Assembly (NCBI RefSeq): GCF_902460415.1
Contig: NZ_CABPTY010000002.1
Span: 481,342-545,341, forward strand
Source: Campylobacter_A concisus_Y
GTDB lineage: Bacteria > Campylobacterota > Campylobacteria > Campylobacterales > Campylobacteraceae
Length of the DNA stretch: 64,000 bases
Reading direction: 5' to 3'
Shown here: positions 9,142 to 17,129 of the stretch, one piece after another
Layout of the letters: each line of letters begins with the position of its first letter
Position numbering within the stretch: the first letter of the stretch is position 1
Made by a program: the position numbers and the translations under genes
The notes under the pieces: model-generated
What the model saw: only the letters and a program-made list of their open reading frames with translations
What the model was told of the DNA's origin: nothing
Databases searched by the model: none

Positions 9142-9680
9142 CTTTTGTAAAGATTATTTTCAATTTTTAAGGCATCAAGCCACTTGCCAATGATGAAATT
9201 TTCCATATCATCAAGGCTTTTTATGTCTGCGTAGTAGCCCAAAACTGGCGGTGCAATGATAGTTCCAAGAGATGATAGAAGCTGCATTTGAGAAAGCACG
9301 ATCGTGGAAAACGGCATCTCTCTAACTCCCAAAACTAGCCTTTGTCTCTCTTTTAGCGCGACACTTGCGGCCCTTGTGATGAGTGTGTCGCTTATGCCGT
9401 TTGCAACTTTTGCTAGCGTGTTGGTAGAGCATGGCGCTATGATCATCGCATCAGTGCCAAATGAGCCTGAAGCCGGACCCGCGCCAAGATCTTGGTTGTC
9501 ATAAATTTTTACGCCAAGACCATTTAAATTTAGCCTCAAATTCTCCTCAGCCTCTAAAACTTTCATGGCATTTTTACTCACTATGACATGCGCCTCGCAA
9601 TTATCTTTGGCAGCCTTGACAAGCTTTAAAAAGAGTCCAGCCCCGCTTGCTCCAGTGGCTGCAAATACTATCTTTTTCAT
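9129..9680 (-). CDS. ubiX: Flavin prenyltransferase UbiX
   Basis: UbiX attaches a dimethylallyl group to FMN to make the prenylated-FMN cofactor of UbiD-type decarboxylases. It has 183 residues. The FMN-binding FAATGASGAGLFLKLVKA start, APCSTNTLAKVANGISDTLITRAASVALKERQRLVLGVREMP core and the C-terminal KW...WLDALKI are all typical. The start codon overlaps the flgA stop (ATGA). Confidence 0.95.
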   Translation of the reverse strand: MKKIVFAATGASGAGLFLKLVKAAKDNCEAHVIVSKNAMKVLEAEENLRLNLNGLGVKIYDNQDLGAGPASGSFGTDAMIIAPCSTNTLAKVANGISDTLITRAASVALKERQRLVLGVREMPFSTIVLSQMQLLSSLGTIIAPPVLGYYADIKSLDDMENFIIGKWLDALKIENNLYKRWQI

Positions 9681-10549
9681 CTTATCACTGCCTCATCTTT
9701 GCCTGAAACTGTGGCCTGTAAAATTTTATTATCTTTTGTTCTTATCTTTATCATATCACCTAAATTTCCATCCTCAAGTGCCTTTACTTCAGCTATTATC
9801 TTAACGCCATCCTCGCTCAAAACTGCATTTAGCATTTGACCTTTTTTGACTAAGCTTATAGCGTTAAACTGGCGCTTGGTTAAAATTTCACCGCTTTTTA
9901 TCTGTACTTTTGTTATAAGAGCCAAGCTATTTGAGCTAGAAAGTGCATCTTTTGGCCATTTGCTAAACTCGATCATAGTTGGTTGATAGTCAAGTAGGCT
10001 TAAAATGTGGTTTGTATTCATTGAATTTATAGCGATAAAAACTGGCATTTTGGCGTTAAAGCTAAATTTAAAATAAAGGCTTTTAAGGCTTAGATCAACA
10101 TCCTCAAATGAGGCTCTAAAGACACCTTTTTGGCTATTTTGATCGCTTAAAAATATGTTTTTAAAGACTAGATCTTTGAAATTTGCTGGGAGTTTGTTTT
10201 GTGGACTTATGCTAAGATCGTTCACGCTGATGCCTGGATACTCGTCGCTGATCGCTTTTAGAAAGTGCATCTGAATTTCGTCCATGATCTGGCAGTTTTT
10301 GACAAAGACTACGCTTCCGCCGCTTTTATCTTTATATGTTTTAAAATTTGAAGTTAAAATTTCATAGAGTCTTTTGCTATCTATCTTGGCCGCTCTCATG
10401 CCCTCTAAGTTTAAAATTTCGTTATCTTCGCCGTCAAAGCCGAGCGTGCGAAGTGAAATTTGGTCATTCACGATGCAATACATCGGATAGATGCTGACTT
10501 CATTTGCAAAAAGTTTTGTTGAAAATAAAAAAATGAGTATAAAAAAGAT
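9677..10549 (-). CDS. flgA: Flagellar P-ring assembly chaperone FlgA (start codon unclear)
   Basis: FlgA is a periplasmic chaperone for assembling the FlgI P-ring. The C-terminal SAF region (GEILTKRQFNAISLVKKGQMLNAVLSEDGVKI and GNLGDMIKIRTKDNKILQATVSGK) is clear. A short signal peptide (FFILIFLFSTKLFA, then NEVSIYP) begins exactly where the upstream tRNA-Gly ends. In this frame there is no ATG, GTG or TTG between the tRNA and the mature protein. The only upstream ATG, at 10663, lies inside the tRNA promoter spacer and would force translation through the tRNA. Candidate non-standard starts are ATC 10549, ATA 10540 and ATT 10534; the next ATG (10483) is within the mature region. The start given here is therefore provisional. 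Confidence 0.8.
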   Translation of the reverse strand: MFFILIFLFSTKLFANEVSIYPMYCIVNDQISLRTLGFDGEDNEILNLEGMRAAKIDSKRLYEILTSNFKTYKDKSGGSVVFVKNCQIMDEIQMHFLKAISDEYPGISVNDLSISPQNKLPANFKDLVFKNIFLSDQNSQKGVFRASFEDVDLSLKSLYFKFSFNAKMPVFIAINSMNTNHILSLLDYQPTMIEFSKWPKDALSSSNSLALITKVQIKSGEILTKRQFNAISLVKKGQMLNAVLSEDGVKIIAEVKALEDGNLGDMIKIRTKDNKILQATVSGKDEAVIR

Positions 10550-10623
10550 GGAGCGGGAAACGAGATTCGAACTCGCGACCCCAACCTTGGCAAGGTTGTG
10601 CTCTACCCCTGAGCTATTCCCGC
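10549..10623 (-). tRNA. tRNA-Gly (GCC)
   Basis: A 75-base cloverleaf is read on the minus strand: acceptor GCGGGAA pairs with TTCCCGC, the D-arm is AGCTCAGGGGTAGAGCA, the anticodon stem-loop is CAACCTTGCCAAGGTTG with anticodon GCC, and the T-loop is GTTCGAATC. The encoded CCA end is at 10549-10551. It sits between moeA and flgA on the same strand, with its own promoter. Confidence 0.97.
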
Positions 10624-10641
10624 AATGAAAATGAAGTCCGC

Positions 10642-10670
10642 ATTTTATCAGATTGTTTTTCATTTGTCAA
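10642..10670 (-). promoter_or_regulatory. Sigma-70 promoter of tRNA-Gly
   Basis: On the minus strand a perfect TTGACA (10670-10665) is followed by a 17-base spacer and TAAAAT (10647-10642), about 19 bases before the tRNA 5' end. It starts just after the moeA stop. The ATG at 10663, sometimes taken as the flgA start, lies in the spacer and would not be transcribed from this promoter. Confidence 0.85.
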
Positions 10671-10673
10671 GGA

Positions 10674-11834
10674 TTATGGAAGTTTTATTAGTGAAATTTC
10701 ATCATTTTTCAAAATTTCACTTTGATCTGGGCTGGTTATCAAGACAAAATCACTCTTTAAGATATGTTTTATCATGCCTGAGCCATATTTTCCACCGTCA
10801 GTTGCTATAAATTTGCCACCAGTTACATTGCCAAATACAGCATTTGCTCTGCCAGATTTTACCTTTAAATTTTCACCATTTACTGCTTTTTGCGTCACAA
10901 AACATTCGTCTTTTAAAAGTGGTAAAACAAGCATCATTAGGCATAGATATGCTGCCATTGGATTTCCAGGGAGCACAAAGACAAGCTTGCCATCTTTTTC
11001 ATAAGCCTTACAAGGTCTGCCAGGTCTTATTTTAAGGTGAGAGAAAATTTCGCTGTACCCAAGCTCGCTTAGGGCTATCTTCATAAAGTCAGCCTCGCCA
11101 GCACTCGCTCCGCCAGAGCAGATAACAATGTCGTAGTTTGCAGTGTTTAAAAATGCCTCTTTTACGGCGCTAAGTTCATCTTTTATGATGCCAAGATATG
11201 AGCTTTTTTGACCAATGGAGCTTAAAAGTGCAGTGATACCAAAGGCATTTGCGTTGTAAATTTCATCCTCACTCGCTCTTTGCCAAGGCTCAATGATCTC
11301 GTTTCCGCTTGAGTAAACTGCGATGCTTGGCTGCTTTTTTACATCTATAAAGCTTATGCCCTGAGCTGCTAGCATCATCACGCTTCTAGTATTTAAAATT
11401 TCATCACTTTTTAGCAAGATCTCGCCTATTTTTGCCTCTTCGCCTTTAAAGCGGTAGGCATCACATTTTTTAAGCTTCTCTGGCGCTTTTACAAACTCGC
11501 CCTCAACGATGCAGTCTTCAAACCTCATTACCGTGTCAGCACCCTTTGGTATCTTTGCACCAGTCATGATTTTCACGCACTCGTTTTTGCCGATGCTTAG
11601 CTGCTCTTTATCGCCTGCAAAAGCACTTGCGATGATCTTATAAGGCTCATCTTTTTCATCAAATTTAACCGCAAAGCCATCAAGAGCTGAGTTATCAAAG
11701 CAAGGCAGGTCTTTGACCGCTATCACGTCATTTGCTAAGGTTTTGCCAAGAGCCTCGCTAAGAGGTAAAATTTCACTCTCATTTTTTGGTTTAAATTTAG
11801 CCCTTAAAGCCTCAAGTGCGTCATTTACTAGCAT
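10674..11834 (-). CDS. moeA: Molybdopterin molybdenumtransferase MoeA
   Basis: MoeA inserts molybdate into adenylated molybdopterin, the last step of Mo-cofactor synthesis. It has 386 residues. Family motifs are DLPCFDNSALDGFAV near the N-terminus, IMTGAKIPKGADTV, the MPT-binding ICSGGASAGEADF, and KIRPGRPCKAY with LPGNPMAAYLC. It starts three bases after the murA stop. Its substrates fit the molybdo-enzymes common in microaerophilic campylobacters. Confidence 0.94.
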   Translation of the reverse strand: MLVNDALEALRAKFKPKNESEILPLSEALGKTLANDVIAVKDLPCFDNSALDGFAVKFDEKDEPYKIIASAFAGDKEQLSIGKNECVKIMTGAKIPKGADTVMRFEDCIVEGEFVKAPEKLKKCDAYRFKGEEAKIGEILLKSDEILNTRSVMMLAAQGISFIDVKKQPSIAVYSSGNEIIEPWQRASEDEIYNANAFGITALLSSIGQKSSYLGIIKDELSAVKEAFLNTANYDIVICSGGASAGEADFMKIALSELGYSEIFSHLKIRPGRPCKAYEKDGKLVFVLPGNPMAAYLCLMMLVLPLLKDECFVTQKAVNGENLKVKSGRANAVFGNVTGGKFIATDGGKYGSGMIKHILKSDFVLITSPDQSEILKNDEISLIKLP

Positions 11835-11836
11835 TT

Positions 11837-13105
11837 TTACTCCTCAAGCCTAACTATTTTTGCGCCAAGGCCTTGAAATTTCTCTTCTAAATTTTCGTAT
11901 CCTCTATCAAGGTGATAAATTCTATGTACCAAGCTTTCACCATTTGCTATAAGAGCAGCTAGTATCAGCGCTGAGCTTGCTCTAAGATCTGTCGCCATTA
12001 CATCGGCTGCATTTAGCTTAGCTGGTGCATAAACGCTTGCAATATGCCCATTTAATTTAATATCCGCTCCCATTCTAGCAAGCTCGCTAACGTGCATAAA
12101 GCGGTTTTCAAAAAGTCTCTCATCTATCGTACTAACGCCATTTGCTGCAAGACAAAGCGCCATAAATTGAGCTTGCATATCTGTTGGAAAGCCCGGATAC
12201 TCGGTGGTTCTTATCTCTACTGGTTTTATCTCTTTTGCTGGCAATATCGTGATCTTATTGCCGTCTACTTCGATACCAAAGCCCATCTCTTCAAATTTAT
12301 TTAAAATAGCCGTCATATGAGCTGCATTTGCCTTTGTGACTGAAATTTTGCTATTTGTTATAGCTCCAGCGCAAAGGTATGTGCCAGCCTCGATCCTATC
12401 AGGGATGACTTCAATATCGCAAATTTCAAGCAATTTTTGGCCGCTTCCGGTTATCTTTAGTTCACTTGTGCCGATGCCTTCTATTTTAACACCACTCTTA
12501 GCCAAAATTTCACAAATTTGCACCACTTCAGGCTCAAGTGCTACGTTAAAAAGCTCTGTCGTGCCGTGCGCTAGAGCTGCAGCCATGATGATATTTTCGC
12601 TGCCAGTTACGGTGATCTTATCAAAAACGATCTTTGCGCCTTTTAGTCCATTTGGTGCTGTTGCGACGACGTAGCCTTGCTTTATTTCGATATTTGCTCC
12701 CATTTTTTCAAGCGCATTTAGATGCAGATCGATAGGTCTTTGCCCAATCGCACATCCTCCAGGTAGGCTCACTTCGCAGTGCCCAAATCGTGCAAGAAGC
12801 GGTCCAAGTGTCAAGATAGAAGCGCGCATTTTTCTAACGATATCATAATTTGCAGTCGTCGAGCTTACACCACTTGTGTCTATGCTTAGTGAGTTTTTAT
12901 CTTTAAATTCGCACTTTGCTCCTAGGTTAGTTAGCAGTTGGCAAAGCGTTTTTATATCAGCGACATTTGGAATATTTGTTAAATTTACACTTTTTTTTGC
13001 AAGTAAGGTTAGGGCGATGATCGGTAGAGCAGCATTTTTAGCACCGCTTATTTTTACTTCGCCACTTAATTTGGCATTTCCTTTTATCTTTAAATAGTGC
13101 ATCAT
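11837..13105 (-). CDS. murA: UDP-N-acetylglucosamine 1-carboxyvinyltransferase MurA
   Basis: MurA transfers enolpyruvate from PEP to UDP-GlcNAc, the committed step of peptidoglycan synthesis. It has 422 residues. The KNAALPI motif near the N-terminus and the catalytic loop LPGGCAIGQRPIDLHL with the active-site cysteine (the fosfomycin target) are intact. LRASSALILAALIA lies near the C-terminus. Two adjacent ATGs occur at the start; AAGG lies about nine bases upstream of the first. It heads the long minus-strand run and is divergent from the NlpC/P60 gene. Confidence 0.96.
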   Translation of the reverse strand: MMHYLKIKGNAKLSGEVKISGAKNAALPIIALTLLAKKSVNLTNIPNVADIKTLCQLLTNLGAKCEFKDKNSLSIDTSGVSSTTANYDIVRKMRASILTLGPLLARFGHCEVSLPGGCAIGQRPIDLHLNALEKMGANIEIKQGYVVATAPNGLKGAKIVFDKITVTGSENIIMAAALAHGTTELFNVALEPEVVQICEILAKSGVKIEGIGTSELKITGSGQKLLEICDIEVIPDRIEAGTYLCAGAITNSKISVTKANAAHMTAILNKFEEMGFGIEVDGNKITILPAKEIKPVEIRTTEYPGFPTDMQAQFMALCLAANGVSTIDERLFENRFMHVSELARMGADIKLNGHIASVYAPAKLNAADVMATDLRASSALILAALIANGESLVHRIYHLDRGYENLEEKFQGLGAKIVRLEE

Positions 13106-13141
13106 TGTTTTTTGCCTTAAGAAAATATGTTTTTTGCCGAT

Positions 13142-13147
13142 ATTATA
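13142..13147 (-). promoter_or_regulatory. Candidate -10 element for murA
   Basis: TATAAT on the minus strand, about 37 bases before the murA start. It lies in the divergent 139-base interval between murA and the plus-strand lipoprotein gene. Campylobacter promoters often lack a clear -35, and none is obvious here. Confidence 0.5.
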
Positions 13148-13244
13148 TTGCTTTTTAACTTAGAATAAAGAAAGCAAAGCACTATTTCCGGTTCATTTAC
13201 GTTTAAAAGTTAAAATTGCAAACACTAAAATTTTGGATATAAAT

Positions 13245-13925
13245 ATGTCAAATTCAATAAATAAAAAAATCTTTTTTATACTTAGTATTATATTTTTTAC
13301 AGGTTGTTCTTTTACCTCTAATCAACCGACAACTCCGCAAAATGAAACAAATCAAACCGTAACTTCAAGTGTTGATTTTAGTGAGCAAATGATTGGTGAA
13401 ATCATAGATGAAGACAACGATAGAGAAGATAAAAAATTTGGTTCTTTTTTTAAAAAATACCTAAATACAAGAGCGGGCGGTGATTGCTCTGGATTTGTTT
13501 CTATTGTAAATGCAAAGTATCAAAATATGTATTTTGATGAAAAGACAATAAATCGCTACTACGATAATGGCGGTAGAAAGTCAAAAGCGATCTATAATTT
13601 TTATGAAAGTAAAAATTTAATTACTCATAAAAATCCAAAAATAGGCGATCTTGTATTTTTCTCAAATACTCTTGGTAAGGGTGTTCAGAAAAATAAAGAT
13701 AAGAAAAATATCACTCATGTTGGCATAGTTACGGCTGTCCTTGGCGATGAGACAGTAAAATTTATACATAATTCTGGCGGAAAGATAATTCATAGCTATA
13801 TGAATCTAAAACAAAAAAATGTGCATCTAAAAGGAAATCAAGAGATAAATAGCTACCTTGTAAGGTGCTCAAATTCAAGTTGCTTGGCAGCAAATAGATT
13901 TGCTGGATATGGCAAAGCAAAATAA
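13245..13925 (+). CDS. NlpC/P60-family lipoprotein (putative cell-wall endopeptidase)
   Basis: A predicted lipoprotein of 226 residues: the signal peptide ends in the lipobox FTGC (Cys21), followed by a polar Thr/Asn/Gln-rich linker. The NlpC/P60 papain-like domain holds GGDCSGF with catalytic Cys81 and THVGIV with His158; a further His (FIHNSGG) lies downstream. Such enzymes cut peptide stems of peptidoglycan. Position is predicted to be membrane-anchored, facing the periplasm. A TTG at 13233 is an alternative start, but the GGATA before the ATG at 13245 favours the latter. Substrate specificity is not readable from the sequence. Confidence 0.8.
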   Translation: MSNSINKKIFFILSIIFFTGCSFTSNQPTTPQNETNQTVTSSVDFSEQMIGEIIDEDNDREDKKFGSFFKKYLNTRAGGDCSGFVSIVNAKYQNMYFDEKTINRYYDNGGRKSKAIYNFYESKNLITHKNPKIGDLVFFSNTLGKGVQKNKDKKNITHVGIVTAVLGDETVKFIHNSGGKIIHSYMNLKQKNVHLKGNQEINSYLVRCSNSSCLAANRFAGYGKAK

Positions 13926-14032
13926 ACAGAAATTTTTACTAAAGACCTTTTAAAACAAATACTAGGCTCAAATTTTAAGCATTATTTATATAAATTTACA
14001 CTCGTAAATACAGATTTATATAAAGAGAAAAT

Positions 14033-14842
14033 ATGAATTTTTTTGATGAAATTTGGGAAATTTTAAATGAAGGCGAGATCGGGCTCAAATTTCTAAAATT
14101 TGAGCTATTTTATGAGAAATTTAAACAAGATTTTAATATAAATTTTTGTGAAAGCTCTAAACCAAACGAGCTAATAGCGCCTAGCTACGCAAAATTTTGT
14201 GAAGTGGTTAGTATGAAAGAGCTAAACAAAAAAGTAAAGCCAAAAGATAAAAATTTAAATTTTATCCATTCGGTAGCTCATATTGAATTTAGTGCTATTG
14301 ATATCGCGCTTGATGCTTGTTATAGATTTAGAAATTTGCCAAGAGAATTTTATGAAGACTGGCTAGAAGTGGCTGAAGATGAGATTAGACACTTTTGTAT
14401 GATAGAAAATTTGCTCTTAAAACGAGGCGGTAGATACGGCGAGCTAAGTGTGCACGACGGGCTTTTTATCGCACTTCAAAAGACTTCAGATAGTCTAACT
14501 AGCCGTATGGCACTACTACCAAGATATATGGAAGCAAATGGACTTGATGCAAACGCTCACATCATCAAAAGACTAGAAGCTGAGGGCGGGCAAGAAGAGC
14601 TAATAGAGTGCCTAAAAGTCATCTTAAAGGAGGAAGTCTCTCATGTTTATAAAGGCGATAAGTGGTTTAAGTTTGCTTGCAAAAAAGAGGGTATTGACGA
14701 AAATAGCTACTTTGACATTATCTTAAGTTTATATCCAAATTCATTTAAGAATGTTAGAGAGATCAATGAGCAAGATCGCTTAAAAGCTGGATTTAGCAAA
14801 GAAGAGCTTTACTTGATAAAGAATTTCTCAAAGGAGAGATAG
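14033..14842 (+). CDS. DUF455 ferritin-like protein
   Basis: A 269-residue protein of the DUF455 family, ferritin-like with a probable di-metal site. The conserved pattern is visible: VAHIEFSAIDIALDA, VAEDEIRHF, LLPRYMEANGLDANAHI and LKEEVSHVYKGDKWF, in which Glu and His residues recur in ExxH pairs. The biochemical role of the family is unknown to me. The stop overlaps the sixA GTG start by one base, so the two are translationally coupled. A TTTATATAAA sequence occurs twice in the 107 bases upstream. Confidence 0.8.
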   Translation: MNFFDEIWEILNEGEIGLKFLKFELFYEKFKQDFNINFCESSKPNELIAPSYAKFCEVVSMKELNKKVKPKDKNLNFIHSVAHIEFSAIDIALDACYRFRNLPREFYEDWLEVAEDEIRHFCMIENLLLKRGGRYGELSVHDGLFIALQKTSDSLTSRMALLPRYMEANGLDANAHIIKRLEAEGGQEELIECLKVILKEEVSHVYKGDKWFKFACKKEGIDENSYFDIILSLYPNSFKNVREINEQDRLKAGFSKEELYLIKNFSKER

Positions 14843-15336
14843 TGAGTAAAATTTATTTCATAAGACATTCAAAAGCGGTTGATGAGAATAAGGACGGAAC
14901 TAAAGATGCCTTAAGGGAGCTTAGTCAAAAAGGCAAAGAGGACGCTAAATTTATGGCAAATAGACTAAAAATGTATGATGTGATGCCAGGGACTATCTTT
15001 TCTAGTAGTGCCAAAAGATGCGAGCAAACAGCAAAGATTATTGCCAAAACTTTAAAATTTAAAGAAGAGATCGATCTTATAAATGAGCTTTATGATATAA
15101 GCTTTGAAGATCTTTTAAAATTTGTCAAAAATATAGATGAGGGTTTGGATGAAATTTTTATCATCACACACAATCCAAGCATAACTGAAATTTGCGAGTA
15201 TTTAAGTGATTCATCAATAGACAATATCCCAACTTCTGGAATATTTTGCGTTGAGTTTGGATGTAAATTTAGTGAGTTAAAAGAGGGTAGTGCAAAAGCG
15301 TTATTTTTTGACCACCCCAAAAAACATCAAAGATAA
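14842..15336 (+). CDS. sixA: SixA-type phosphohistidine phosphatase
   Basis: A 164-residue histidine-phosphatase-superfamily protein. The RHG-type motif is IRHSKA at residues 6-11, the second arginine lies in SSSAKRCEQTA, and the second histidine in ITHNPSI. SixA proteins dephosphorylate histidine-phosphorylated signalling proteins. The start is GTG, overlapping the DUF455 gene stop. It converges on the chemotaxis transducer with only nine bases between stops. Confidence 0.8.
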   Translation: MSKIYFIRHSKAVDENKDGTKDALRELSQKGKEDAKFMANRLKMYDVMPGTIFSSSAKRCEQTAKIIAKTLKFKEEIDLINELYDISFEDLLKFVKNIDEGLDEIFIITHNPSITEICEYLSDSSIDNIPTSGIFCVEFGCKFSELKEGSAKALFFDHPKKHQR

Positions 15337-15345
15337 TTTAACACT

Positions 15346-16605
15346 TTAGTTTTTATCTTTAAAAATTTCGTTATATGAAGTAAAAATTTGCTCGCTTAGA
15401 TCTTCTATTTTTTTAGATTTATCAACAAAATAATTCAAATTTTGTTCGTTGTAGCCAGAGGCTGACTTCTCAAGCAAGAGTTTAATTTCATTATTTAGCG
15501 ACGCTGTAAGCTCTTTTGACTTATCGAAATTCTTATTTTGCTTGTGTTCGCTTATACTCTCGTTCTCATACCAATCTAGCAGACTTTGCGCTAAATCACG
15601 TATTTCCTCACTATATCCTTGTTCGTTTATAAGATCAGAGTACACTTTAGTTTTGTAGGCAATTTGCGAAATTTTTGCGATTATAGCAAAGGTTTTATTT
15701 TCGACATATTTTGATGTTTGAGCAGTATTTTGTGCGTTTGCATTAAACTCGCTCAATACCTTTTTGAAATTTTCTACATTTTGTGTTGTTAGTTTAGAAA
15801 TTTCATCGATTTTTTTAGAATTTTCATCGATATCATTTACCTCTTGCTGAAGTGTTTTTATATTGACTTCTATGTCGCTTGCGGCTTTTTGTGTGTTTTC
15901 AGCTAGTTTTCTTACCTCATCAGCGACTACCGCAAAACCACGTCCATGCTCTCCTGCGCGGGCAGCTTCAATGGCGGCGTTAAGAGCAAGCAGATTTGTC
16001 TGATCGGCAATATCTTTTATTAAATTTAAAACAGAGCTTATTTCAGAAGCCCTAGTGCTTAGCATGCCAGTAGCATTCGAGCAGCTTTGTACTAGACCAT
16101 CAAGCTCTCCCATGTTTTGACTAAGCTCGACGATGTTTGACATATTTTCTCTTGCTATTTGTGCAGTTTGTCTAGCATCTGTTGCCGTTTGGCTTAAATT
16201 TTTGATACTTTCGTTTAGATCATCTCTTACATAATTTATACCATTTATGCCGTTTCCAAGTTTGTCAAGCTCGCTTGATAGAAGACCTCTAACCTTGCTT
16301 TTTTGGCCGTCTTTTATGCCTGTGACACCCTTACTCATAGATATGGCATTTCGTTTAAATAAACCCCTAAACCCTTCTACAAATATATTTCTATATGTTT
16401 TTGAGTTTTGTGCAGCTTGGACTGAGGTTGAAATTTCACGTTGAAGCGCCTCAACTTGATCTAATAAATCATTTATGCCAAGGGCGACTTCATACATCTC
16501 GTCCTTTTCTCCAACATTTACAATGCGAGGCTCTAGTATGCCATTGCTTGCCGATTTGACAACACTTAAAATCTCATTTATTGCATTTGATTTTTTCTTA
16601 AACAT
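15346..16605 (-). CDS. Soluble methyl-accepting chemotaxis protein (energy-taxis transducer-like)
   Basis: A 419-residue transducer. The highly conserved signalling tip is present (DQTNLLALNAAIEAARAGEHGRGFAVVADEVRKLAE, split by position around residues 205-240), flanked by long coiled-coil helices. No membrane segment is evident, and the N-terminal 100 residues are hydrophilic, so it is probably cytosolic. It lies two bases after a PAS-domain gene. This resembles the bipartite CetA/CetB energy-taxis system of C. jejuni, although CetA there is membrane-bound. The C-terminal helical region after residue 340 is not assigned. Confidence 0.8.
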   Translation of the reverse strand: MFKKKSNAINEILSVVKSASNGILEPRIVNVGEKDEMYEVALGINDLLDQVEALQREISTSVQAAQNSKTYRNIFVEGFRGLFKRNAISMSKGVTGIKDGQKSKVRGLLSSELDKLGNGINGINYVRDDLNESIKNLSQTATDARQTAQIARENMSNIVELSQNMGELDGLVQSCSNATGMLSTRASEISSVLNLIKDIADQTNLLALNAAIEAARAGEHGRGFAVVADEVRKLAENTQKAASDIEVNIKTLQQEVNDIDENSKKIDEISKLTTQNVENFKKVLSEFNANAQNTAQTSKYVENKTFAIIAKISQIAYKTKVYSDLINEQGYSEEIRDLAQSLLDWYENESISEHKQNKNFDKSKELTASLNNEIKLLLEKSASGYNEQNLNYFVDKSKKIEDLSEQIFTSYNEIFKDKN

Positions 16606-16607
16606 AT

Positions 16608-17108
16608 CTAGAGCCTTTGTAAGTTGTTTATAAATTCATCATAGCTTGTTGATTTTTCTTCCAAAAAATTAAATAAATATTTTTTAGATGCTTCAATACC
16701 GCCATCTCGTTCTAGCTCAAGTAGTTTTGCATAAAGTGGTTTTATGGTCTCTATCGCTTTTGCATTTGGCTTACGTCTAACAGAATAGTATCCAACGATA
16801 TTATCTTGTTGATCAAGTGAGGCTGTGATATTGCCAAATACCCAGTAAAATCCACCGTTAAGAGTTTTATTTTTAATAAAGGCAAAAATTTCCTCTTTAT
16901 TTTGTATTCGTTCCCAAAGTAGCTTGAAAATAACTCTTGGCATATCAGCGTGTCTTATTATATTGTGCGGTTTTCCCAAGAGATCACCTTGTTTTACTCC
17001 TACGATATTTAAAAAAGGCTCGTTGCAATAAGTAATCCTTCCTTTTGTATCTGTTTTTGAAACTAAAAATGCGTTCTCATCAACGCCATATTCTCTTTCT
17101 ATAGGCAT
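16608..17108 (-). CDS. PAS-domain redox sensor (CetB/Aer-like)
   Basis: A 166-residue protein made of one Aer-type PAS domain: TDTKGRITYCNEPFLNIVG, GKPHNIIRHADMPRVIFK and GGFYWVFGNITASLD match FAD-binding PAS domains of aerotaxis sensors. It has no membrane segment. The transducer gene follows after two bases, so the sensor and output halves of an Aer-type receptor are encoded as separate proteins, as in C. jejuni CetB/CetA. FAD binding is inferred from the family, not shown. Confidence 0.8.
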   Translation of the reverse strand: MPIEREYGVDENAFLVSKTDTKGRITYCNEPFLNIVGVKQGDLLGKPHNIIRHADMPRVIFKLLWERIQNKEEIFAFIKNKTLNGGFYWVFGNITASLDQQDNIVGYYSVRRKPNAKAIETIKPLYAKLLELERDGGIEASKKYLFNFLEEKSTSYDEFINNLQRL

Positions 17109-17129
17109 TTTACTCCTTTAAATGTTGAT

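Noticed and set aside
10550..10663. FlgA start at the ATG at 10663
   Set aside because: It falls between the -35 and -10 of the tRNA-Gly promoter, has no ribosome site, and would require translation through the tRNA.
13926..14032. Repeated TTTATATAAA upstream of the DUF455 gene as an operator
   Set aside because: Two copies of a simple AT palindrome in a very AT-rich genome are not enough to claim a specific site.
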